From assembly GCA_000708835.1 (NCBI GenBank), contig DF237354.1, forward strand, positions 20,328 through 84,327: 64,000 nucleotides of DNA, in the 5' to 3' direction. The DNA is from Klebsormidium nitens. Lineage: Eukaryota > Streptophyta > Klebsormidiophyceae > Klebsormidiales > Klebsormidiaceae. Below are positions 54,860-64,000 of the stretch, piece by piece. A model generated the notes under the pieces. That model was not told where the DNA came from and did no database searches. It saw only the letters and a program-made list of their open reading frames with translations. Numbering within the stretch: the stretch's first letter is position 1; each line of letters opens with the position of its first letter. A program made the translations under genes and the position numbers.

Positions 54860-55290
54860 CCCGCGGCAAGCCGCGCGCGCGAAGTGGGCTGTTCAAAAGC
54901 GAAGGACGAGGTATCAGGAAAAACGGAGTGTTCCCCAACCGCGGCCCCTTGGCTGGCGTTGCATGCGCAGTCCGAATCGAAGCGCGCGCACGGCCTTTCT
55001 GCCGCGTGCCGCCGCCGCGCAGTCTGGTTGCGGCCCTGCAGCTCGAAGGCCGTCTCGCCCGCGGCGGCCGCCTCGTTTGGCCGCTCAGGCAAAGGCTGCC
55101 GCGCGCGCGCTTAGAGCTGGCCGGGCGAGATACCAGGGCGGCGGATGTGGTTGGGTAGAAATGTTGCGAGTGGCCGGTGGTGAGAAGCACGGTTGAGACG
55201 CGCGCGCGCAGAGAGCGCGCCAGCCGCGCAGGTGCGCGCATACAACGCGACAAAAGTAGCAATAAGCCGCGGCCAAGTCGAACTTGTGGA
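54860..55290 (+). repeat. GC-rich block A5
   Basis: Last A block. Hairpin arms are diverged (GCCGCCGCC...tGCGGCC, near 55,007-55,037). GAGAAGCACGGTTGAGACGC is kept. Confidence 0.7.
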
Positions 55291-56886
55291 CTCAACCTAG
55301 TAGAGGCCGAATTGAACGGCCGAATCGACTTTTAAGCGTATCATAAGCTCTATCTGGATGAGGTTGAGGAAAGGAGCTGACAGCGAGACGTCTTCGCTCT
55401 TATCTTCCGAAACGTTTGTCAAGTGCCAGGCAAGCTGACCAAACAGGCGCTTTTCTGGACGACCAGTACCTTATCTCGTTTCTGTCCGACAAAAGCCAAG
55501 ATTGAAATCCCAACAGGCGATGAAGAGGGAATATAGATTTGGGCAATGCGTCTGTCGTGACTGCCCACCATTCTTCCAACGTCGAAGAAGCCTATTCTCA
55601 CCGAGTGCGCGTCGGCCGTCCACCGTATCTTGCGTCAGATTGCGCTACATTCATTAATTGTTCATCACACGGCGCTTCGCGGATGATCGAACCTGTTCTC
55701 CAGGTTCTAATTGCAGGAGTGTTTATTCTTCGTATTGCAGATTGCAATCCACAAAAAAGTTTGGGATTGAACCCGAGTGCTCGCCAGGCAGATCCGGAGG
55801 CTGTGGTAATGATGAGGATTAGCTGATATAACTGGGCGGCTTGTGATTTCACAAACACGCTTTTCTTCCTGAGCCGTTGGCGCTTCCCCGGCTCCGCTTT
55901 TCACAAGAGCAGGTCGGACTGTGAAACTATTCTTGGTCCAAGTGGTACTATTCTGGTTCTGGAAGGTGGTTGTGGTGGTGAAGACGGCCTGTTATTCAAT
56001 GGGATTCGTATGGACAAGCAAGCTAAGGTCTCCAATCCTTACGATTGGGCGATTGTCAAGAACATTTGACACCCATTTAACACTAGATCCCGGCTCTAGA
56101 AGGATTGCCTGAAGCAAGAAATCTCAGCTTGGCGGCGGCACGACACCAGGTCATGCGCTAGCTTTATGATCTGGCTCATAATCCAGGTTTTGAGGGTTTC
56201 TGATTCTTGACCTCGCACCTGAAGTACGATGTGCCCGCTTTGATTTCTTGAAGATCGTTTGGGCAATAATGAATGTACTCACAGTGAGTGTGTTGATCGT
56301 TACTCAAGTCCTCGCTGTTGGCGACTGTGAATCTTTGCAGAACATTAAGTTGCTTGGTCAGTATCCTTCGATGTGCACCTGCGGTCATTTACGGAGTCAT
56401 TCCAGTCGTAGCTTTACAGCACTTGAAGTCAACGGCGGAATAACACTCAACGATTGATGGGCGATGGCTGTTTGTCTCCTTTGAAAGTTCCTGCTTTCTT
56501 AAGTACGTCTTTTGGCCTTTTCGCTTAATGTACTACCAGAGGGCGCCGCCTGTATCCAACAGTGCAGCCTGCGATTTCCGTGCGCGCAGCCCAAAAGCCT
56601 AGCACGGGTTTGTGCAGGGAAACGGCGTGTTGCATCACGTTCTCTTTCATTACGCGCTGGCGAAAGGCAACCGCTTGTATCTTGTTCCGTACTCAAAAGA
56701 GCCGCAGCAGGACCTGATTGCTTTTCATGCTCAGGCGCCCCGCTGACGAGAAGGCGACTCGTTTATTCAGTTCTGTATTAACGAGACCCGCATGACAAAG
56801 AAAAGCATGACTTTCAATTGACAGCTTGGACGGTACCGGTTTGATAAACGTGAGAAGATGCACTCCTGTTGAAAGGCACCAGATAG

Positions 56887-57174
56887 AATGAGCGCTCCAT
56901 TCCCGGAAATTCAAGATACACAATCCTCAACTTCAGGAGCAGGTGGCACATTCGCTCGCATCGCTTGATCCTGACGGAAGTTGACCGCGCGCGCGCGGAG
57001 CCGCGCCCCAAGCTTCCGCCCAGGCCGCTACGCCGCGCGCGCGGAATGCTTCGTCGGACTCCAATCAAGTACAGGTGGACCGCTCCGGCCGCGTTTGAGC
57101 TGAACTCGAAGCCGCGGCGCAGTCTGCCGTATTACAGAAAGAGGCTCATTCAGAACATCCTACGAGCAGTCTAG
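56887..57174 (+). other. GC-rich open frame, possible exon
   Basis: An open frame of about 95 codons, rich in Arg and Pro (RARAEPRPKLPPRPLRRARG, then PYYRKRLIQNILRAV and a stop), with an acceptor-like CTTCAG|G at 56,931-56,937. I do not recognise the protein. It resembles a terminal exon, but it also overlaps a GC-rich CG-alternating patch like those in the array, so it may be spurious. Confidence 0.2.
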
Positions 57175-58871
57175 ATACGGGAGCGCGTGACGTTGCAGCG
57201 ATCCAGTTAAGAACGGCTACATCAAGTCCGCAAGCGGCTACGAAATTTGTTGAGAGTGTTGATAATATCGAAGGGTCAGCACTTCGAAACACCAAACCTC
57301 TGTTTTTTAGCCCTAGTAGTAAGGTTTGCATGGACACGCAAATCCCGCTAGCCCGGTGCTGGCAGTGGGGCGGATCGCTTTAGCTAGTGTTGTCCCGGCA
57401 AAGTGGCACCGGGGAGACGGAGAGCTGTGAGGCCAATCTGGATGTGGGCAATGTGCTCGCCCATCAGCTACCTCCTGATCGAGCCCTTTAAAGAGTCATT
57501 TCCCTTCCGTTCAGGAACCTCCGACCGATTTTGAACTGATACTACATTCAGGCGGTCGAGTGACTCGCGCGCCATACTTTATGGGCAAGCACGTGCAGAA
57601 GTGGTCGAAGGTGAAAGATTCATGTCTTTGGCAAAGAGGCTGACGGCGAGGTCTTTAAACTATGGCTATGACGTAGAGGTCCCTTTTCGAGCAAGCCGGT
57701 TGGTGTCTGCTCAGAAACAGCGGTCATGATTCTGACTGCCTCCCGCTCTTACTCATTCCTTCATTGAAACGTAGTCGACGTCTGCGTCAAATGATGTGAG
57801 ATCATCTCTCAACTGCCCAGAACGAAGGCTGTCGAACAAAATTGGCGTCGAATCTCTACGCTGGACATGCCTTCATACCCGACCTTATCTTTTTTCCGGC
57901 CTGCGAACCCCGGACAGATGGTTGAGAAAGCTTTTGAGCATTCAGATTACCCACTGAAGTCTGGATAGGTCATGAAGTCTGGTTCCTGCTCCGTGCGCTG
58001 GAAGTTCCTCAGATCAGCTTTTGAGATGATTTGAGGATTCATGCGACGGCGGTGCTGCGGCCGCCAGCCGCTCTCCGCTTGGAACGGAGCCTTGTGCACG
58101 TGCGCACGGAGGTGCACTTGCCCCGGGCTGCGCCAAAGCCGCCTCCATGAAACCAGCAAGACTGCTTTAGCGAATCAGACGCGGATGCGTCGATTCGGGT
58201 GTCAGTCGCAATCCTGAAGCCATGGGAATGTGACGAGCGTGCCAATTCACACAGGGCCTTCGAAGAAGAAGAAGAAGCTTGCATATTCAATAATTGGTGG
58301 GGTAAGGTAACACCTTTCGTGAGGGAGGACGTCATCATTTGCTCGGAAGTTTGAGCGATTAGCTGGATTGTAACCTTCTAGGATCTTCTAAAGCGCGTGG
58401 TGCCTTTCCTAGGTAGACGTTCTTCTGATCAAAACAACAGCATTCTGTTAGAAGTGCACACTTGTAGTAAGAAGAGCGAAACGTTCCGCTACAATAGTCT
58501 TAGCGGGTTGCATCTATGCAGGATACGGATTTGATGTACCTGTTGACGTCAGGACTATGTTTTTGTCACTGAGTGCACGGCAGCAGCATGATCCCAGCAG
58601 GCCTTGTGTGCATGGTGACCCGGATGTTAAAGACGAAGGAATCGGTGATGACTGCTTGATTGGGCTACCAACCGCAGCGCGCACCTCGGTTGACTGATAA
58701 ACAAACGATGTCCTCTGCACCATGTACATGTTTTGGACACGACATAAGAATGCTACAGATTCAGGCTGCCCTTTAGTATTAGGTCTACACATATGCTCGG
58801 CAAGTAACGATTACGGCATCAGCGCCAGGCGCTCAAAGCATTGGTCAATCTCGTCACCATGTGCCAGCCCG

Positions 58872-58908
58872 GCGACATGCATGCATATGACGAATGATTG
58901 CATGTCGC
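58872..58908. repeat. Inverted repeat, 9-bp arms
   Basis: GCGACATGC (58,872-58,880) and GCATGTCGC (58,900-58,908), perfect arms with a 19-bp spacer. Confidence 0.7.
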
Positions 58909-59242
58909 CACCGCCGCGCGTCATTTTTATTACACCACCTGACTCAGTGAGGGCAGCAGGCCCCCCGGGGCGCGCCCTTGCACGAAACATGTCCACGCAT
59001 CATATACGATTGTGTATGTAGCCCTCATGCTTGACAAACATGTTTACTCTTTTGCGATCGCCGGAATCGAACTCGCGCATTTGAAATTCGTTGAATGCTA
59101 TCAAAAGATAATGCATGCTACCTCTGAATCTCGCGCGCGTGAAGTACAGGCCACAATGATGGGTCCGGACCCATGGCACTATAGCACATGAGGCTGGGTA
59201 ACTGCGCGCGCGATTATTCTTGGGTAATGTATCATTGCCATG

Positions 59243-59264
59243 CCGTTGCATGTGTATGCAACGG
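59243..59264. repeat. Perfect hairpin, 9-bp stem and 4-base loop
   Basis: CCGTTGCAT and ATGCAACGG around GTGT. No adjacent gene or poly-T tract suggests a terminator. Confidence 0.75.
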
Positions 59265-59677
59265 ACTCGACGCAATTGATTGCACAAACGACCGTCCACA
59301 TGCTGTCGGACAGATCATGCACGGGAGCGCGACGGCGCCACTGAATTTCAAAGCCACAACACGCTATTAATCATTGAATCCATTATATCGTCTCCTGTTC
59401 GACAAGATCTGATCGTCCCGAGGCATCGCTGATGCTCAATCTTTCGTGTCGCCAAGTGCATGGCCGTCAAACGCGCATATAGGCTTTTACGGCATGGTTA
59501 TCATATTAGAGAGCATACGTCACCTTGGTCGAAGTGTAGCACCACGTGAGTACTTGGATCGTTTAAGCTGATCATTCTCGGTTGAAACCATTTGAATTGG
59601 TTTCCGTGCGCCATCCGTGCGACGAGTAAATACAACAAGAAATTCGGGACACCCGAAATGTTTATGTTGGACCTTAC

Positions 59678-60564
59678 CTTTGATCCTTCCGGTTTGTCAT
59701 CATCAAACACATTCGCCAGCTTTGCTCCATCGTCATGAAAGACAACGCTGCTGACGCGGATGTAAATGAACGCTGATTTTGACTGTACTGCTGACACTTG
59801 ATCGGAAGCCATCGTTGACGAGACAGAGTTCATGGGCTCCTTAGCCTTGCCTGCAAAAAACAGAGACGCAATAAGGTCGTTAAGTAGACGGACACATTCC
59901 CCTTAAACAGAGCCTGCAAAATGATTTCGACAGCAGCTTCCAAAGTCGAACAGCCAGAACCATTGGGCAGACTTTTAAGCAGCCGGAAGAAGCCACAAGA
60001 TTGTGTAACGCCAACTCGCCGACGTACATTAAATGCACAGACTGCAGTTGCAGATGAAACCGTCTGAAGTATTGGCCAAGAACCCCTTTTGGGCTTGTCT
60101 TCACCAGTGACAGGCGGTGAGGACAGCTGAACCGTGATTTGAAGTCACGAAGGCTCTCTTCGATTCATGGAAAGGAAATTGGGCTCTGCGTTTAGCTCAG
60201 GGCTCGACCGAGCAGCTGAGCCCGCGCCCAAAAGCTTGTAAAATACAGAAGCGGGTCAACCACTGATATCTAAGCGCGACGTACCAACTCGTCGCGCCCC
60301 ATATCGAGATAGTCTGAAACGTGTTCGAAAGCGGCTCAAGAGATAAGCGGCCCCGCCTCCACGCAAGAGCTTGCCTCCATCTTTAAAAATGAGAGGGGAT
60401 TTGAAGTTGACAACGTGCCAGTGCCAAAAGCATTCTTCGTCATCACTTCCTACAGGTGATGGATCATTACTTGCACTCTGGCAGACCCTCAAATCTCCGA
60501 CCTTTTTTTCTTCCCAACTGTTCGATGATGCGGACACAAGTTCAATCAGACCGCCGTCTGCCAT
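59678..60564 (-). CDS. Hypothetical protein, two-exon model, 3' end unknown
   Basis: Tentative complement(join(<59678..59850, 60285..60564)). Exon 1 starts MADGGLIELVSASSNSWEE, 59 bases downstream of the reductase stop, and could end at the donor TTG|GTACGT (phase 1). The second exon has a strong acceptor (TGTTTTTTGCAG|GC) and donor (AAG|GTAAGG). Reading through restores a Gly codon and continues KAKEPMNSVSST, later KLANVFDDDKPEGSK. Phase agreement and splice quality are the only support. I recognise no domain. The next exon was not found; a weak candidate begins near 59,430. The interval could instead be 3' UTR of the upstream gene. Confidence 0.28.
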
Positions 60565-60622
60565 AAGTGCTGCTCAGCGCACTTTCTGAAAACCAGAACA
60601 GCGGCTCGAAGCTCTGCCTTAC

Positions 60623-63445
60623 TTACTTTTTCTTCTGCTGGTGCCACTTCCGTATCGTCCGGTGCCAGTCCCCCTTGTAGAACTGGACCACGATTCGCAG
60701 CAGCCCGGCCAATAAGCTCTCCACCACTAGCTGTCCAAGGTACGGCTGGGGCAGGCTCGCTGCGTTTAAGTTTTTCAATAACCACCCGTCAAACCCAACT
60801 GGTATCTGCAAACGAGAAGGTGACGGGAGCATCAAAAAGTACTGCACGTAACGTCAGGTGTGCCAAAGGTGACTTTGGAGCCCCAAGCACCAGGATATCG
60901 AGACAACCCCCACACGCTCAGTCCCCATCCCTCTAACCGCACTGCACTTTCAGGTCTCTTGTCTGATCCGTCGTGTGAGGTTCCGCATCGACCGAAATGG
61001 CTGAGCGCTCATCTCCGGTCCTCCGCACCAATGAGAACGCTTTAATCGATCACGTGGTACGAAAAGTACAGACCTGGTACCGATTACAACTAGAAAAGCA
61101 GTGTACAAAGACGTATATGTGCGAAGCTGGTGAGCATACCACTTTTCGGTCGACGCGGAACCTAACGCACCTGGAACTCTCCCCGTTTGATCCCGCAAAG
61201 AACTGTTCGAGCCACGGCGTCCGGCGCAAACGCCTGGTACTGCCCCTCCGAGATGATGCGCGTCAGCTCCGGCTTCGTAAGCTCCTCTGAGCAAGGCCAG
61301 GCGGGACAGAACAACGCTGACGTCAGCACGCTCTGAAGACGTCAGCATGCTCAGAACGTCTCAGCGCAGCTAGCAGAACTCGATGACGCCAGAAGCTCTC
61401 GCTCTACCAAGAATTTGATCATCCCCAAGGTCTGCTCTTTGTTGACGGGCCTTTGATATGCGCCTTTCTGCACTGTCCTCTTTTTCAGAATGCCCACAAG
61501 GCTTTTAAATGGCGCGGAGAGCTGTCCTGCCACATCATCCCTGCCAGCCGACGGAGGCTCGTCGAAAGTGAGTCTTTTCCTAACGGGACTAATTCTAGGT
61601 AACCGTACGATTGGTAAAGCAATAAGCCTGCGGCGCAGGCTTTCTTGAATCCGCTGAACAAAGGTCGAAAGAAGATGTGGAAGGAGCAGAAACAAAGCTT
61701 CTGCAGAAACACAACGCCTGGCAACGATTCTCACCCACGTCGAAGCCGGGCGTGGCTGTGTCTGGAGGGAAGCAGAGCGAAAGGCGGATGCCATACGGCG
61801 CAAGCTCAAACTCCAAGACCTCGGCCAGGCCCTTGAGGGCGCACTTAGCGGACGAGTAAGCGGCATAACCATACACTCCCATCTGCAACCAAGGATACAA
61901 GCTCTTTCAGGACAAAGGTGTCTGGACCTTGAAAGTGTTGTCACGATCTTCCGCAAACAAAGTTATTCGGCTATAAAAGCTGGCGGATGAGATAGACCAG
62001 CCAGCACTTCTGTCGACATGCCTCCATGGTGCTCTCCGAAATCCAACATATCACGGCTGATTCTCAGCAACCTTCGTCTACTTCGACTTTGGCCCTCCCT
62101 AAAGCCACAGGTTGTAGCAACCTCAAAGCACTTTGGAGCAACAACACAGACCTCCAACACCAGCTTGACAGCAAAGAGCTCGTTCATGTCAACTAATCAA
62201 ACCATTCACCTGCGCCGCTTGGGATGAGAAGAGCGCGATGTGCGCCGGCCGCGGTCCCTCCTTGAGGCTCGGCAACGCGGCCTTGACCAGATGCACGGGC
62301 GCCAGCCAGTTGGTGCGCATCAGTCCCTCAATAGTTTTCATGTCCATGTCCTCGAGCGTTCCCGAAGTGCCGAGTCCCACCGCACAGATGAGGAGAGTGA
62401 TTGGTTTGCCTTGAGCGGCGCACGCTTCGCGAACCGCGGTTTGGGCCGACTCCCAGCTAGTTAGGTCTCCGGAGATGGTGACCACCTTGACCGAGGCGGT
62501 TTTGTCCGCCAGAACGTGTTTCTCAATCTGAAAGAGAGAAGGGGAATGGGGTCGATAGGAAAAGAAAGTAGGAGCAGGAGTCTGCGCAGAGGGCTTGTGT
62601 AGAGATGATTCCGCTGGGCTGATGCCAGGAAATTTTTTCCATTTCGAGCTTGCTGCTTTCGGTCCAACAGAAGCTGTCATAAGGAATCAATATGTTTGAG
62701 ATACTCGCAGCTTTCAATCACTTTAGCAAGGGAAATTGTACGCCAGGATACGGTTTTGATAAACTTTGCCAAAGCCAGGATGCGGTTTTAATAAACTTTG
62801 CGAAAACAATCATTGAACATAGCAATGAAACACAGCAACCCCCAGACTATCTGTGAAGGCCCTGAAGCAACTCCCCCCCTGAATCTAGTCAGTTTTTGGT
62901 GTACACACAATACTTGCCTCCAGAAATGGCTATCTCGAGATGACAGAATCTAGAATGCCAAACGAGCTGGAAACATTGCTTTTGTCCCTCCTTCATGGAG
63001 CAATTGTTTGTTCCTTGGATACAGGAATGGCAGACCTGACTACCAACCCTCCGCTCAATAGCAGTGTGAATCTCTCATTTTACGACACACCACCATTTGT
63101 GCTCGCTTGGCGGTTCTGTAGGACGAGGCTGGCTGTCCCCTGTATAAGACCCCTTCTAGCAAGTGTACTGATGGCAAAAAGAAATATCAAGCCCCCCGCT
63201 CTCACCTCCGCTTTTGCCTTGGCCAGTGTGTCCTTGTTGCGCGCAACCACAGATACAGACCCCCCCTCAGCAACCAACAACTTTCCAAGCTCCAGACCTA
63301 TCCCTTGGGAGCCGCCCCCGATGAGAATGTGCCTGCCAGAGAGCTGCAACTTGCTTGGGGACCAAAGCCACGAGAGCAAGAGGAATAGTGCGGCTATCGC
63401 GGCGCACACGCCGAGCGACACACCAATCACAAGTCCATACTCCAT
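60623..63445 (-). CDS. TSC10: 3-ketodihydrosphingosine reductase
   Basis: CDS complement(join(60623..60805, 61171..61286, 61735..61882, 62210..62527, 63206..63445)), 334 residues, about the length of human KDSR (332). All four introns are GT-AG and phases agree; the third splits a Glu codon (GFDV-E-ELTKPEL). An N-terminal membrane helix (about 5-28) precedes the SDR fold: GGGSQGIG (43-50) binds NADPH, SSQAAQ (181-186) supplies the catalytic Ser, and Y195-x-x-x-K199 is the active-site pair in YAAYSSAKCALKGLAE. FPPDTATPGF (224-233) is the KDSR signature. A second hydrophobic stretch (299-315) near the C-terminus and a Lys-rich tail follow. The enzyme reduces 3-ketosphinganine to sphinganine, the second step of sphingolipid synthesis, at the ER with the active site facing the cytosol. 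The usual NAG triplet of SDRs is replaced by ICAVGLGTSG. Confidence 0.92.
61319..61352. repeat. Tandem GACGTCAGCA repeat in intron
   Basis: Two direct copies of GACGTCAGCA(C/T)GCTC, 17-18 bp apart, in the third intron of the ketosphinganine reductase gene. Each contains a TGACGTCA-like palindrome core. Confidence 0.6.
62742..62805. repeat. 32-bp tandem duplication in first intron
   Basis: GCCAGGATACGGTTTTGATA... is repeated from 62,774 with four substitutions. It lies in the first intron of the ketosphinganine reductase gene. Confidence 0.8.
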
Positions 63446-64000
63446 TGCTTATTTCCCTTGCTGATTCAAACAGCACCCGAGGAGATCAAAAGGTCCTCTC
63501 AAGCGCCTGGGTGGTCAGCCTTGAGGAGCAGCATTTTGCTTCGAGTTAGAGCAGAGTTCCAAGTGCTGATTTCACAGTTGACTGAGCCGCCATGAGTACG
63601 AAAGTGAGCGGTGAGTGTACACTCAAACAGTGCTACAGCAAATATGAGCAAAGCCTCAGTGTGAAAATGCGCAAGAGTGTGCTTATTGAAACCTTTGAGT
63701 GCATGAGACGATTATATTAGCGTGAGTGCCTGTTTACACCTTTTGAAACGCATTAGGCTCGTTGCGATTCGAGTCTTCCTGCCCTACCAAAATCAAGAAA
63801 ATAGGAGAAGTCTTAGTCAAATCCAAGAAAAGGTGACAATATGTATCCAGTTTTATTGAGTCTCCCTTGCTGTGACATCAATAACCGGCATTTTGAACGG
63901 CAGAATCCTACCCACTGCCTCCATTTTTGACAACCATGACAGCGGCATGACGCTTCTGAAGACACGGCGCTATTAAAGCAATAGCGACTATTAGTGTAAC
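63446..64000. other. Upstream region of the ketosphinganine reductase gene
   Basis: Contains the 5' UTR and promoter of the minus-strand gene. No clear core promoter motif, other gene or repeat is visible before the window ends. Confidence 0.5.

Larger units (their letters stand above)
31900..56100 (+). repeat. BA higher-order repeat array
   Basis: Modules recur in fixed order T-N-B-P-R-Q-N-A-P-R. T (GCTTGATCGAGC, then CTCTGCGT) lies at about 40,990, 46,290 and 50,840, with a diverged copy near 32,010. N lies at about 32,200, 35,500, 37,830, 40,460, 41,165, 43,870, 46,450, 49,655, 51,000 and 54,750. B blocks start near 32,290, 41,270, 46,555 and 51,090. A blocks start near 35,600, 37,945, 43,990, 49,770 and 54,860. 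P lies at about 33,106, 36,279, 38,575, 40,070, 41,978, 44,600, 47,346, 50,393, 51,780 and 55,510. R lies at about 33,430, 36,580, 38,890, 42,070, 44,910, 47,580, 52,080 and 55,800. Q lies at about 34,970, 37,196, 43,376, 49,155 and 53,837. The T-to-T period is about 5.3 kb, then about 4.6 kb; the first interval is about 9 kb and holds an extra A unit and a partial B block. No open frame is conserved across copies. Positions are by eye. Confidence 0.78.
57175..59600. other. Spacer without supported gene
   Basis: Nothing recognisable on either strand. Two clean inverted repeats occur near its right side (58,872-58,908 and 59,243-59,264). Several minus-strand frames of 60-100 codons lack motifs and convincing splice sites. 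Confidence 0.5.

Noticed and set aside
23300-55850. Cluster of C/D-box snoRNA genes
   Set aside because: The GGCAATGATGA core resembles box C, but no consistent downstream CTGA with a closing stem was found.
23300-56100. CRISPR array
   Set aside because: Repeats are kilobase-scale and diverged in a eukaryotic gene context, with no short identical repeats and uniform spacers.
59040-59090. tRNA T-loop-like GTTCGATTCC on the minus strand
   Set aside because: The stem around it does not pair and no A box lies at the right distance.
60588-60629. 41-bp intron at the KDSR stop codon (GTAAGTAAGG...TTTTCAG) giving a different C-terminus
   Set aside because: Splice signals are good, but 41 bp is below the usual minimum intron size in plants, and the normal stop already gives family length.

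Overview
The window reads as nuclear DNA of a green plant, most likely a streptophyte alga or another early-diverging plant. Genes are split by GT-AG introns with T-rich '...tgcag' acceptors, exon codon use is GC-rich, and the four recognisable proteins match plant families. A Klebsormidium-like alga is my guess; that part is inference.

Left arm (1-12,465), gene-dense. It holds the 3' part of a plant-type aprataxin (macro domain, low-complexity linker, HIT domain, zinc finger; + strand, cut by the window edge). Next comes a two-exon type II membrane glycosyltransferase of the fucosyltransferase-like clan (- strand, convergent with aprataxin). Last is a four-exon NADP-dependent alkenal/double-bond reductase (+ strand), divergent from the glycosyltransferase across a 1.25 kb spacer. 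Exon joins were fixed by splice sites, reading phase and protein continuity.

Middle (12,466 to about 57,000), no supported gene. After about 10 kb of structureless sequence, a large family of tandem repeats runs from 23.3 to 56.1 kb. Each basic unit has the same modules in the same order: N (a GTGGCAATGATG core, then a GCCAAT/TGGC inverted repeat), a 400-600 bp GC-rich block with alternating CG tracts (in one type also a conserved hairpin), P (GGCAATGACGA, then a TGGGCAGT/ACTGCCCA hairpin), R and Q. At 23.3-29.6 kb the units are short (about 1.45-1.7 kb, C type). From 31.9 to 56.1 kb two diverged types, B and A, alternate with a marker T: T-N-B-P-R-Q-N-A-P-R. This is a higher-order repeat, as in complex satellites. 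One C unit carries a foldback insertion (28,577-28,999) with TG...CA ends, a 5-bp target duplication, an 82-bp palindrome and a tRNA-like A-box/B-box pair; a 200-N assembly gap lies inside it. One BA unit carries an extra GC-rich, exon-like segment of about 0.8 kb, and another carries a clean insertion of about 260 bp.

Right arm (57,000-64,000). A five-exon 3-ketodihydrosphingosine reductase (sphingoid-base synthesis, ER) lies on the - strand, with a weakly supported two-exon model just downstream.

The four genes do not form a pathway (DNA end repair, glycosylation, reactive-carbonyl detoxification, sphingolipid synthesis). The unusual content is the repeat array and the foldback element inside it.
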